18,924 nt of DNA from Oscillospiraceae bacterium (GTDB lineage: Bacteria; Bacillota_A; Clostridia; Oscillospirales; Oscillospiraceae), in NCBI GenBank assembly GCA_017415945.1, contig JAFQDR010000049.1, forward strand, positions 1 through 18,924, read 5' to 3'. Positions 6,854 to 13,839 of this stretch are shown here, piece after piece. The stretch's first letter is position 1. Each line of letters starts with the position of its first letter. A program made the translations under genes and the position numbers. The notes below the pieces were generated by a model. It was not told where the DNA came from. It saw nothing but the letters and a program-made list of their open reading frames with translations, and searched no databases.

Positions 6854-8110
6854 ATGCAGAAAAAAATATTGAATTTTTTGCGTTCCATGACGTTCGGTAT
6901 GATTCTGCTTGCGCTTATTCTGATATGCAGCTTTGCAGGTTCTTTGATTGACCAGGGCAATCAGCCCGGCTGGTATGTGGAAGCCTTTCCCGACCATCAC
7001 GGTTTGATCCTTAGTTTGGGATTGGACGATGTGTTTGACAGCTGGTATTTTATTGTACTGTTGGTGCTGCTGAGCTTGAATCTGATTCTGTGCTCTCTGG
7101 TACGTGTCCGCCGTGTGGCGAAGGCATCCAAGCTGGCACCCTACAGTGCGGCAAACTTGAGAACAAAGGTTCATCTGAATAGCGAAGAGGTTGGTCAGCT
7201 GCGCGGATATCTGGAGCAGAGACGCTTTCGGAAAATCATCGTCAATGAGACAACCGTATATACCAAGAATCATTTTGGGTGGTACGGTTCTTTTTTGACA
7301 CATCTGGCAATTCTGCTGACCATTCTGTTTGGCGCCGCAGGTCTGTATCTGCCTGTCATTATGGACCAGACCTGTATGCCAGGTGAAGCGCTGACTATGT
7401 CTGACGGTACAAAGATCGCTGTGGAATCCTTCAGCATTGAAAATGAGGAAGGGAAGCTGGACTATGCCAGTGTGATTGAAATTATTTCTCCCAACGGAAG
7501 TTCCAGCGGTTTGCAGCGTATCAGCGTAAACTATCCTCTGAATTTCGGTGGATATAAGGTTTATCAGCAGACCTACGGCACAGCGGGGGCTGTGACGGTA
7601 CGCAATACGGAAAATGGCGGAGAAGATTGTTTCCTGCTGACGGAAATGTGCTTCCTTTCTCTTGATAGCGTGAATGGCGTATGGTTTGAGGCACTGTATC
7701 CCGGTTATATCCGAGATGAGGCCGGGAACTTCACCTTGATTACCCAGACCTCCGGCTCCTATCCTGACCCTGTTTATCAAATTTTAATGGCATCTGACGG
7801 GGTGTACACACCTGTGATGGCGTTCCCCGGTGAAACGGTCAGCGTTGGCGGATTGGACTTTACCTTTGAGGATCCGGTGGAATACCCCGGTCTGCGCATT
7901 AAGCAGACACCTGGTATTGTCAATGCCTTGCTGTTTGCAGCCTTTGGCCTGATGGTCGTTGGGCTGTGGTTCGCGTTTTTCCAGACCCCTGCCATTGTTG
8001 CGGTGCAAAAGGACGGATATACAGTAGCAGGTCCCAAGCCCCGTGGAATGGAGCTGGTGCTGGAAGCAATGTTTAATTCTGTAGATAGAAATGAGGAAAC
8101 CGAATGCTGA
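6854..8110 (+). CDS. resB: Cytochrome c biogenesis protein ResB (CcsB)
   Basis: A 418-residue ResB/CcsB half of system II cytochrome c synthase, which with CcsA exports heme and attaches it to CXXCH apocytochromes outside the membrane. Visible are membrane segments at about 12-31, 62-85 (FDSWYFIVLLVLLSLNLILC, the family block) and 145-166 (with a candidate heme-ligand His150), a large outer domain, and a last membrane segment at about 355-377. It overlaps ccsA by 7 bases. Its position after two five-heme reductases fits a dedicated maturation role, including attachment at the unusual CXXCK site; the latter is inference. The ATG follows a weak GAGG site. Confidence 0.92.
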   Translation: MQKKILNFLRSMTFGMILLALILICSFAGSLIDQGNQPGWYVEAFPDHHGLILSLGLDDVFDSWYFIVLLVLLSLNLILCSLVRVRRVAKASKLAPYSAANLRTKVHLNSEEVGQLRGYLEQRRFRKIIVNETTVYTKNHFGWYGSFLTHLAILLTILFGAAGLYLPVIMDQTCMPGEALTMSDGTKIAVESFSIENEEGKLDYASVIEIISPNGSSSGLQRISVNYPLNFGGYKVYQQTYGTAGAVTVRNTENGGEDCFLLTEMCFLSLDSVNGVWFEALYPGYIRDEAGNFTLITQTSGSYPDPVYQILMASDGVYTPVMAFPGETVSVGGLDFTFEDPVEYPGLRIKQTPGIVNALLFAAFGLMVVGLWFAFFQTPAIVAVQKDGYTVAGPKPRGMELVLEAMFNSVDRNEETEC

Positions 8111-8898
8111 ATGTTTTAAATGTGATTTTCTTCGCAGGACTGCTGCTGTACTTTGCAGCGGGTGTTCTTGAATTTCTTGGTATTGTATTCAAAAAAGAAA
8201 CGCTTACCAAGTTGGCATGGATTTTGTTTTTGATCGGTGCTGTTTGCAATACGGTTTATCTGGTTGCCCGTGGTATCATTGCGGGTCGTTTGCCTCTGTC
8301 CAATCAATTTGAATTTGCGACAGCCTTTGCGTGGGGCATTGCAATTATGCTGATTGTTCTGCAGACTCGTTTTAAGGCTGAATGGATTCGTGCAGCTGCC
8401 ATTCCTATGGCATTTCTTGTTCTTTCCTATGCTGCTCTGCAGCCCAGAGAAATCACTGAACTGATGCCTGCTCTGCGCAGCACCTGGTTCGGTCTGCACA
8501 TCGGTTCTGCTGTGTTCTCTTATGCATCCTTTGTTCTGGCAGGTTGCTGCGGCATTCGTTACCTGCTGATGGAAAAGAAGGGGGATAGCATGAGCTTGGG
8601 GCAGATTGACTATCTGTGCTATCGTCTGGTAGCACTTGGCTTTTTGCTGCTGACCATCGTTATTTTGTCCGGTGCAATTTGGGCGGAACAGGCATGGTCT
8701 GCATTCTGGACATGGGATCCTAAGGAAACCTGGGCGCTGATTACCTGGATTTTGTATGCGATTTACCTGCATTTGCGTATGCGCAGACAAATGAGCGGTA
8801 AGGTCATGGCTTGGTTTGTTGTGATTGCAGTGCCTGTGGTGCTGTTCACCTTTGTGGGCGTAAACACCTTGCTTCCCGGCCTGCATTCCTACGGTTAA
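8104..8898 (+). CDS. ccsA: Cytochrome c biogenesis protein CcsA (ResC)
   Basis: A 264-residue CcsA/ResC heme-handling subunit of system II. The WWD motif is clear at about 193-215 (WAEQAWSAFWTWDPKETWAL). Conserved histidines are H132 (LHIGSAVFSYASF), H223 (YLHLR) and H261 near the end. About eight hydrophobic membrane segments are seen. Its length fits a stand-alone CcsA rather than a fused CcsBA. It overlaps the end of resB (ATGCTGA), so the two are coupled. A strong terminator follows at once, closing this transcription unit. Confidence 0.95.
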   Translation: MLNVLNVIFFAGLLLYFAAGVLEFLGIVFKKETLTKLAWILFLIGAVCNTVYLVARGIIAGRLPLSNQFEFATAFAWGIAIMLIVLQTRFKAEWIRAAAIPMAFLVLSYAALQPREITELMPALRSTWFGLHIGSAVFSYASFVLAGCCGIRYLLMEKKGDSMSLGQIDYLCYRLVALGFLLLTIVILSGAIWAEQAWSAFWTWDPKETWALITWILYAIYLHLRMRRQMSGKVMAWFVVIAVPVVLFTFVGVNTLLPGLHSYG

Positions 8899-8907
8899 GC
8901 GTTTGAA

Positions 8908-8946
8908 AACCACTGCGCTCCTCAAATAAAGTGCAGTGGTTTTTTC
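8908..8946 (+). terminator. Terminator after ccsA
   Basis: Perfect 9-bp stem (8908-8916 with 8933-8941), extendable by A/T pairs, followed by a T run to 8945. It separates ccsA from the YgbA-type gene. Confidence 0.85.
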
Positions 8947-8992
8947 ATATGAACATCGTGAGATTGACTGCGGAAAAGGGGAGGGGATAAGG

Positions 8993-9325
8993 ATGGATGT
9001 TGCGTCCAAACGAGAGCAGGAAAAAGAAACCGTCACTTTGATGATTTCAATCTATTGTCGGAAAAAACACGGCGGGAGAACCCTGTGTCCCGAATGTGCG
9101 GAGCTGAACGATTATGCACGGCTGCGCAGTGATAAATGTCCCTTTATGGAGACCAAGACCTTTTGCTCCAATTGTCAGGTGCATTGCTATAAGCCGGATA
9201 TGCGAGAGAAGATTCGAGAGGTTATGCGTTTTTCGGGACCGCGGATGTTGTTCCATCGTCCGGTGATGGCGATTCGTCATGTGATTGAATCTAAAAGGGA
9301 AAAAAGCCGACTTGAGAAAATGTAA
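8993..9325 (+). CDS. ygbA: YgbA-type nitrous oxide-stimulated promoter family protein
   Basis: A 110-residue cysteine-rich protein of the YgbA family (nitrous oxide-stimulated promoter family). In E. coli the relative is NsrR-controlled, induced by nitric oxide and linked to recovery from nitrosative stress; its biochemical role is not settled. Seven cysteines (22, 32, 35, 49, 58, 61, 65) sit in LCPEC and FCSNCQVHC blocks that suggest metal or Fe-S binding. The C-terminal block CYKPDMREKIREVMRFSGPR is the family signature. ATG 8993 is chosen over an in-frame upstream start (8936, inside the ccsA terminator) because GGGGAGGGG precedes it. Its place beside a nitrite reductase cluster fits protection against NO from nitrite turnover. 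It has its own terminator downstream. Confidence 0.88.
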   Translation: MDVASKREQEKETVTLMISIYCRKKHGGRTLCPECAELNDYARLRSDKCPFMETKTFCSNCQVHCYKPDMREKIREVMRFSGPRMLFHRPVMAIRHVIESKREKSRLEKM

Positions 9326-9328
9326 GAG

Positions 9329-9364
9329 AACACCCACTCTCAAGCACGAGAGTGGGTGTTTTTT
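9329..9364 (+). terminator. Terminator after the YgbA-type gene
   Basis: Perfect 12-bp stem (9329-9340 with 9349-9360), an 8-base loop and a T run to 9364. Confidence 0.9.
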
Positions 9365-9706
9365 ATGGCCGAGGATTCAGCTGCAGGAGTAGGTTTATCT
9401 GATTGTTCTTTGGTTTGTTTTTCTCTCTCCTGAGCCTCTATTCTGTCTTCTTTAAGCAACGCCGTTTCTGTTTATATGTTGGCTGTATTGGCGTTTAATT
9501 GGCTCAGATGCGTTTGTTTAGGTTTATCTTGATTTGCTTAAGGGTTTCAGGGATTATCCCTAAGCTTATGCCGACGTGGTATCACAAAGGCGATGCTTGC
9601 TACTCCACTGCAGATGAACTTTTGTACTGCGATGGAAGTACGGATATTTACTCTCGAAAATACAAAAACTATCTGACATAAAAGAGGGTTCTCCGAAGGG
9701 GGAAGT
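9365..9706. other. Gene-poor boundary region with possible decayed coding fragments
   Basis: No intact gene is seen. On the minus strand a start-less frame of about 43 codons (9340-9471) reads like the charged tail of a mobilization or conjugation protein (KEDRIEAQEREKQTKEQ). On the plus strand an open stretch ending at 9681 (MPTWYHKGDACYSTADELLY and following) also looks protein-like, but has no clear ribosome site and is not recognised. The left end of element 2 should fall here or nearby. No copy of the tRNA-Ser 3' end was found to mark it. Confidence 0.4.
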
Positions 9707-9865
9707 GGGGCGCTGCCCCGTTGTCTGCGGACAACACCCCGTCAGGGCCAGCCTATGTAAAGGCTACCCTGAACCCCGCCGAAACTTTCCGTGACGGTGC
9801 GTGTCGATGGTGACGGTGCATACACCTATAGGGGAATCATCGACACGTGCGTCACGCATCGTCAC
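9707..9865. repeat. Hairpin array with inverted GTGACG repeats (candidate origin of transfer or replication)
   Basis: Successive palindromes: GGGGC/GCCCC (9707-9719), GTTGTC/GACAAC (9720-9735), and AGGG..AGCC/GGCT.CCCT (about 9744-9770). Then comes an imperfect inverted repeat of 19 and 18 bases (9791-9809 with 9838-9855). GTGACGGTGC occurs twice in one direction (9791, 9810), and related sites occur twice in the other (9847-9855, 9856-9865). The array ends at the stop codon of the ATPase gene. Dense hairpins next to a RepA-like ATPase suggest a replication or transfer origin; no nick-site family is recognised. Confidence 0.5.
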
Positions 9866-10896
9866 GCCTCATTCGGAATCAGCTCTAAGGTGATCTTTCT
9901 TCCGGCGTGACTGCGTGTGTTGGAATAGCGGATCTGATATTCATCAATCAGTCGCTGCGCGTTGACATTCAGCCGAATAGAAAGTTGATTTGGCTTCAGT
10001 TCGATATTTAGCATTGTGGCAAGATCGGTTGCGGTTCCACTCCAACAGGGCGCGTCAACAGACACAATGGTGGAGATGGCATCCAGTACGGGATCGGGCG
10101 GCTTTTTCCAGAGCTCTGCAGTTTCGCTTAGGAACAACCATTGCAGCGTTTTCATGTCCTTTTCCAACTCAAGCATCGTTTCAATTTGATCTCGTCCCTG
10201 GAAATACAGGTTTGCTTTCTTGGAGTGGGACTCCGGCTTTTCCAATACCATGGCAGCGTCGAATGATCCGTATAATCCTTTTGTTCCGGAGAGGTTATCA
10301 AATATATCCTTATACTTCATTTTGGTGGTATGATGGACTACAATGATGCAGACGCCTAATTGACGTACCAGTCTTGTGATGGCAGTGCCAAATTCGTAAT
10401 CGTCGTCGTAGTTGTTCTGATTGGGTCTGAGCGCACGAACCAATTTTAAAGTGTCAATTACAATTAGGGAGGTTTCGGGGTGTTCTTTTACGAACTCTAT
10501 TAGCTGATCCTCCAATCCTTCACCAACCTTCTTTGCCCAGGTAGCCATGTAAAACTGCTCGGATGCTTCTTCTGCGAACATTGTAAACAGACGCTGCTGC
10601 AGTCGCGCATAATCATCCTCCAGCGCGAGATACAGGACTGTTCCTTGATTAACCGGATGACCCCAAATGGGCAGACCCATGCTGACATGGTAGCATAGCT
10701 GCAGCATGAGGAAGGATTTACCCTGCTTGGGAGAACCTGCGAAAATATAGGAATCTCGATATAGAAGGCCTTCGATAAGTGGAGGCTTTGTCAAATATAC
10801 CGAAGCATAGAGCTGCGGCATTGAGATCACAGGGAGCTCGTTGGAAAGATCTTCGTCGGCCCAGTAACTGAAAGCAGTATTTAATTGTTCTGTCAA
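9862..10896 (-). CDS. RepA-like AAA (AAA_25) ATPase of element 2, complete
   Basis: A complete 344-residue copy of the ATPase seen at the left window edge, with the same TTG start and AGGAGG ribosome site. Walker A is GSPKQGKS (about 56), Walker B-like LIVIDTLKLV, then a VHHTTK segment and GLYGSFDAAMVLEKP. The last 80 or so residues look like a small DNA-binding domain (LNIELKPNQLSIRLNVNAQR). It is a RepA/AAA_25 relative, likely a hexameric DNA helicase or maintenance ATPase of the mobile element. No relaxase or replication initiator accompanies it in this element, so element 2 is either minimal or decayed. It stops at the hairpin array (9707-9865), and is probably co-transcribed with the excisionase gene to its right. 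Confidence 0.9.
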   Translation of the reverse strand: MTEQLNTAFSYWADEDLSNELPVISMPQLYASVYLTKPPLIEGLLYRDSYIFAGSPKQGKSFLMLQLCYHVSMGLPIWGHPVNQGTVLYLALEDDYARLQQRLFTMFAEEASEQFYMATWAKKVGEGLEDQLIEFVKEHPETSLIVIDTLKLVRALRPNQNNYDDDYEFGTAITRLVRQLGVCIIVVHHTTKMKYKDIFDNLSGTKGLYGSFDAAMVLEKPESHSKKANLYFQGRDQIETMLELEKDMKTLQWLFLSETAELWKKPPDPVLDAISTIVSVDAPCWSGTATDLATMLNIELKPNQLSIRLNVNAQRLIDEYQIRYSNTRSHAGRKITLELIPNEA

Positions 10897-10926
10897 ATGA
10901 ATCTTACCTCCTAAATATGGTTTTGA

Positions 10927-10954
10927 TTGAATTTGACAGCTGCTGTGTTATAAT
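10927..10954 (+). promoter_or_regulatory. Strong extended -10 promoter inside the ATPase leader (copy 2)
   Basis: TTGAAT, 16 bases, TATAAT with TG at the extended position. The two boxes are identical to those of copy 1; the spacer has the one stem substitution at 10941. Confidence 0.65.
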
Positions 10955-10988
10955 ATCGTTGCACCGGATAGTTCACACGGCAGCTGTC
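10935..10988 (-). promoter_or_regulatory. Leader hairpin upstream of ATPase gene (copy 2)
   Basis: Same 14-base-arm inverted repeat as 884-937. Pair 10941/10982 is T-A where copy 1 has C-G. The loop differs at three consecutive bases (10963-10965, ACC in place of GTT). Confidence 0.6.
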
Positions 10989-11039
10989 GTTTGTTCTGTC
11001 TGTAAGAGTCTTTATCTGCCAGGATAAAGGCTCTTTTTT
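10961..11039 (+). ncRNA. Candidate antisense (countertranscript) RNA, copy 2
   Basis: The same cassette as 910-988: strong promoter, about 79 nt, terminator. It is complementary to the presumed leader of the complete ATPase gene. Substitutions relative to copy 1 fall mostly near the 5' end, which lies in the hairpin loop region. Confidence 0.45.
11004..11039 (+). terminator. Rho-independent terminator (copy 2)
   Basis: Identical in sequence to 953-988: 13-base stem, 6-base loop, T run pointing right. Confidence 0.8.
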
Positions 11040-11063
11040 GTTATGTAGTACTTTTTATGTGTT

Positions 11064-11267
11064 TCACTTACCATTGTCACCTCCTGTATTTTTCTCGATC
11101 CAGTCAATCAACTTGTCCTTTGGTACCAGCAAACGTTTCCCGATGCGTAAGGTGGGAAAACTTTCTGTGTTGAGAAGCTGATAGGCCCCTGCGCGGGAAA
11201 TCCCCAGTGCGGTTGCCAACTGTGTTGCGTTGAGAACCGTTGGCAAATTGTCGTAGATGTTGTTCAT
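11064..11267 (-). CDS. Excisionase-family HTH protein of element 2
   Basis: A 67-residue MerR-like helix-turn-helix protein of the excisionase (HTH_17) type: NATQLATALGISRAGAYQLL, then the wing FPTLRIGKRLLVPKDKLIDW. Such proteins bend DNA at attachment sites and steer the integrase toward excision. The ATG follows AAGGAGGAACGCA. It holds the position occupied by the unrelated 77-residue gene in element 1 and is divergent from the genes at 11430 and 12555. Its promoter is at 11349-11377. Confidence 0.88.
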   Translation of the reverse strand: MNNIYDNLPTVLNATQLATALGISRAGAYQLLNTESFPTLRIGKRLLVPKDKLIDWIEKNTGGDNGK

Positions 11268-11290
11268 TGCGTTCCTCCTTTAAAATTATC

Positions 11291-11319
11291 TTGACATAAT
11301 AGACTTTTGGTGATATAAA
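11291..11319 (+). promoter_or_regulatory. Rightward promoter of element 2
   Basis: TTGACA (11291-11296), a 17-base spacer and TATAAA (11314-11319). It points toward the zinc-ribbon gene at 11430 and overlaps the start region of the leftward promoter, so the two should interfere. Confidence 0.6.
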
Positions 11320-11416
11320 ATAATTACTAAGTCTATCACCATACGTGTAGTATAAATACTGATTGTCAGAAAGTCAATAGTCTGCTTATGAATAATTTGT
11401 AACAGTCAGTCTATTA
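11297..11416. promoter_or_regulatory. Repeated ATAGACT/AGTCTAT sites
   Basis: TAATAGACT at 11297-11305, AAGTCTAT at 11329-11336 and AGTCTATTA at 11408-11416. The first and second form an 8-bp inverted pair, the first and third a 9-bp inverted pair. GGTGATA (11309) and TATCACC (11334) form another. These sites lie within and between the two opposing promoters and may be operators or excisionase sites; the binder is unknown. Confidence 0.5.
11349..11377 (-). promoter_or_regulatory. Leftward promoter for excisionase and ATPase of element 2
   Basis: Read on the minus strand: TTGACT (11372-11377), a 17-base spacer and TATACT (11349-11354). Transcription would run through the excisionase gene and on toward the ATPase. 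Confidence 0.65.
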
Positions 11417-11429
11417 TGGAGGGCCGTCT

Positions 11430-12503
11430 ATGCATCCACATTTGAATTTACCTGCACCCAATCGCCGAATTTGGGCAGCGTGTTATATGGATTCTACAAC
11501 AGAATGCTTTGAATTGCGCACCGAAACAGATACTCCAGGCGTGCCGTTTACGCTGTATCACAAGGAGTATCCCATTGGTACTGCTTTGACGGATTTTCTG
11601 TATTTCGATGTGAAGTTGTTTCCTGTTTATATCGAACAGTTGAAATCTGCATTGGAAGAAATTCGAAAAGGGAATCGTGTGAAGCACCAATTTTTTCATT
11701 TATTTAATATGGCGATTTTTTTGTTGCATAACAGTCCAATCTTTGCGCCATTGGCAGCGGCGATTCAGCGGCAGCGTTTGTTCTATGAAGAAGGAAAAGA
11801 ACTGGATACTACCGAGATTGAGGCACAGATGGCATACTATACTGAGCTGCAGCCCAAAATCCTGTATCTGGCAGAACACTTCTTCAATGCTGAAGAACCG
11901 GAAAACATGATTGAGCGCTACCTTGATCAGCACATTGAACTGAGTAAAAAGCAAAGCTCCGATTTTTATAATTACTTGCCTTTGATCTATGGTGAAGTCA
12001 CATACGGGCGCGTTTCAAAAGGTGCAAACGGTTTTTTCCAATACGATGATAAATTGAATGAGGAATTTCGGAACGATATTCAAGATTTCTACGCTGAAGT
12101 AGTGGACACTGAAAAAGCGGAACAGTTTGTTCAGTTCGTTCTTTCGGAATACATTCGCCGTAATCTACGATTCAGAACCTGCAAATTCTGCGGAAGGTAT
12201 TTTGGGATTACGGGAAACACACGGGTAGAATTCTGTGACCGCCTAATTGACGGTTCAAAGAAAACCTGCAAGGAGATGGGCTCTGTTCGTCTCTACGATA
12301 AACGAGTATTGGGAAATCCTGCTATACGCGAATATAAGCGCTCTTATAAAGCGCATAATGCGCGGATTCGCTATGGTCTTATGACAAGAGATGAATTTAA
12401 GGCATGGTCGAAAGAAGCACGCAAAAGAAGGGATGCGTGTCTTGCGGGACAACTGTCGCTGGAAGAGTTTGTGATCTGGCTTGACAGCGATAAACAAAGC
12501 TAA
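11430..12503 (+). CDS. Zinc-ribbon-like protein of unknown function (DUF6076-like), element 2
   Basis: A 357-residue protein with a mostly helical N-terminal region and a four-cysteine motif in the C-terminal third: CKFC (251-254), C269 (EFCD) and C280 (KTCK), followed by a basic helical tail. This pattern resembles the DUF6076 proteins of clostridial mobile elements; I assign that from memory of the motif, not from a search. The ATG follows GGAGGG. It sits where element 1 has its XRE regulator, directly upstream of the integrase, so a regulatory or DNA-binding role is plausible. The ATAGACT sites in its promoter region are candidate targets. Confidence 0.75.
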   Translation: MHPHLNLPAPNRRIWAACYMDSTTECFELRTETDTPGVPFTLYHKEYPIGTALTDFLYFDVKLFPVYIEQLKSALEEIRKGNRVKHQFFHLFNMAIFLLHNSPIFAPLAAAIQRQRLFYEEGKELDTTEIEAQMAYYTELQPKILYLAEHFFNAEEPENMIERYLDQHIELSKKQSSDFYNYLPLIYGEVTYGRVSKGANGFFQYDDKLNEEFRNDIQDFYAEVVDTEKAEQFVQFVLSEYIRRNLRFRTCKFCGRYFGITGNTRVEFCDRLIDGSKKTCKEMGSVRLYDKRVLGNPAIREYKRSYKAHNARIRYGLMTRDEFKAWSKEARKRRDACLAGQLSLEEFVIWLDSDKQS

Positions 12504-12554
12504 ACAACGGACTGACTGACCGTTTTCATAATTTCAGAGGAAAGCGAGGTAATT

Positions 12555-13721
12555 TTGAAAAGCAATAGAAAAAATGCGAATGGTGGCGGCTCGATTCGAA
12601 AGCGAGAAGATGGTCGATGGGAAGCTCGCGTTACCGTTGGTATTGATCCCAAAACGGGAAAACAAAAACAAAAATCTGTTTACGGAAAGACACAAAAAGA
12701 AGTGCGGCAAAAACAGACTGCAATTCAGGCAGAGATCGATGCAGGCACATATATGGAACCTGCGAAGGAATCTCTGGCAGAGTGGCTTGAGACGTGGTTG
12801 GAGGTATATGTATATAATTCTGGGAAGAGGTATACCCACGACTCCTATAAGCGAACCTGCTACAATCACATCATTCCTGCGTTAGGCAATATTCGATTGT
12901 CCACACTGGCAGCGCCTCAAATTCAGCGTTTTTACAATAGCCTGCTTACCGAGAAAGCGCTATCACCCAAAACGGTAAAGAATGTACATGGCATCCTGCA
13001 TCGCGCATTGGATCAAGCGGTCAAATTGGGGATGATTCGCTCCAACCCGACGGAACTGTGTGACTTGCCCAAAGCCCCCAGAAAAGAAATCCGTCCAATG
13101 GAAAAGAATGAGATTATGAAATTCCTGCAGGCAATCGAGGGAACGAAATACGGCTTGGTGTATGAAGTGACGCTGTTTACCGGTCTGCGTGAAGGGGAAG
13201 TGCTGGGGCTGACATGGGATTGTATCGACTTTGAGCGCAATACCATATATGTCAACAAGCAACTGCAGAAAACAAAAAAGGTTGGCGGTACATACTGTCT
13301 GACTACCACAAAAAACAGCCGCAATCGCGTGATTGTGGCAGCGCTGTCTGTGATGGAATTGTTCAGAAAGCAAAAAAGCCAGCAGCTGCAAATGCAGCGA
13401 CTGGCAGGGGAAGCGTGGGATAATGCATGGGATTTAGTGTTCACGAATGAAGTGGGCAGACATCTGTGCCATTTCACGGTGTACAAAAATTTCAAGAAAA
13501 TTATGACAGAGATCGGGATGCCCGAAGGAAGATTTCATGACTTGCGCCACAGTTTCGCCGTTGTTTCCATTGAAAGTGGAGATGACATCAAAACCGTGCA
13601 GTCCAATTTGGGCCATGCCACAGCTAGCTTCACGCTGGATGTGTATGGTCATGTATCGCAAAAAATGCGGCAGCAATCCGCTGACCGCATGGAAGCATTT
13701 ATTCAAAAGCTGTCCGGATAA
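12555..13721 (+). CDS. Tn916-type tyrosine integrase of element 2
   Basis: A 388-residue integrase. It has an N-terminal arm-site-binding AP2-like domain (about 8-55: GGGSIRKREDGRWEARV), a core-binding domain (about 70-165) and a catalytic domain. Catalytic residues are R212 (TGLREGE), K253, H328 and R331 (HDLRH), H354 (LGHA) and nucleophile Y364 (DVYGH). The TTG start is preceded by GAGGT at 12546-12550. Its 3' end lies 119 bases from the 3' end of tRNA-Ser, with repeated AAGGGTCA motifs and a terminator between. It most likely integrates at the tRNA-Ser 3' end. The matching left attachment copy is not visible. Confidence 0.93.
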   Translation: MKSNRKNANGGGSIRKREDGRWEARVTVGIDPKTGKQKQKSVYGKTQKEVRQKQTAIQAEIDAGTYMEPAKESLAEWLETWLEVYVYNSGKRYTHDSYKRTCYNHIIPALGNIRLSTLAAPQIQRFYNSLLTEKALSPKTVKNVHGILHRALDQAVKLGMIRSNPTELCDLPKAPRKEIRPMEKNEIMKFLQAIEGTKYGLVYEVTLFTGLREGEVLGLTWDCIDFERNTIYVNKQLQKTKKVGGTYCLTTTKNSRNRVIVAALSVMELFRKQKSQQLQMQRLAGEAWDNAWDLVFTNEVGRHLCHFTVYKNFKKIMTEIGMPEGRFHDLRHSFAVVSIESGDDIKTVQSNLGHATASFTLDVYGHVSQKMRQQSADRMEAFIQKLSG

Positions 13722-13764
13722 ATTGGCTTTGTTTCCCCGCACATTTTGCTCTGTCTATTCTGTA

Positions 13765-13794
13765 AAGGGTCAATAAGGGTCAAAATAAGGGTCA
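13765..13794. repeat. Three direct AAGGGTCA repeats between integrase and tRNA-Ser
   Basis: AAGGGTCA occurs at 13765-13772, 13775-13782 and 13787-13794, spaced 10 and 12 bases apart, about one helical turn. Direct repeats of this size beside an integrase gene are typical arm-type binding sites for the integrase N-terminal domain. Confidence 0.6.
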
Positions 13795-13804
13795 AAGCAA
13801 AAGA

Positions 13805-13837
13805 AAAACCCTGAAACCGCGATGGTTTCAGGGTTTT
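13805..13837. terminator. Bidirectional terminator between integrase and tRNA-Ser
   Basis: Perfect 14-bp stem (13805-13818 with 13824-13837) and a 5-base loop, with T tracts on both strands. It can end both the rightward integrase message and the leftward tRNA transcript. Confidence 0.85.
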
Positions 13838-13839
13838 GA

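Larger units (their letters stand above)
10052..11048. repeat. Long direct repeat, copy 2 (element 2 replication module)
   Basis: Matches 1-997 at a constant offset of 10051. The match ends at TATGTAG just after the shared terminator; to the right the two elements have unrelated genes. The left limit of the homology cannot be judged because copy 1 starts at the window edge. Confidence 0.95.

Noticed and set aside
9499..9681. 60-codon plus-strand open frame in the gap before element 2
   Set aside because: No ribosome site, no recognisable family; the last 38 residues look protein-like but could be a decayed fragment, so it is described only as part of the gap.
9690..9706. TTCTCCGAAGGG as a remnant of the tRNA-Ser end marking the left attachment site
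   Set aside because: Only six to seven bases match the tRNA acceptor strand, and the following sequence does not fit.
1..11048. Long repeat as an assembly artefact
   Set aside because: The copies differ by scattered substitutions including a compensatory pair and have different right flanks, so they are real.
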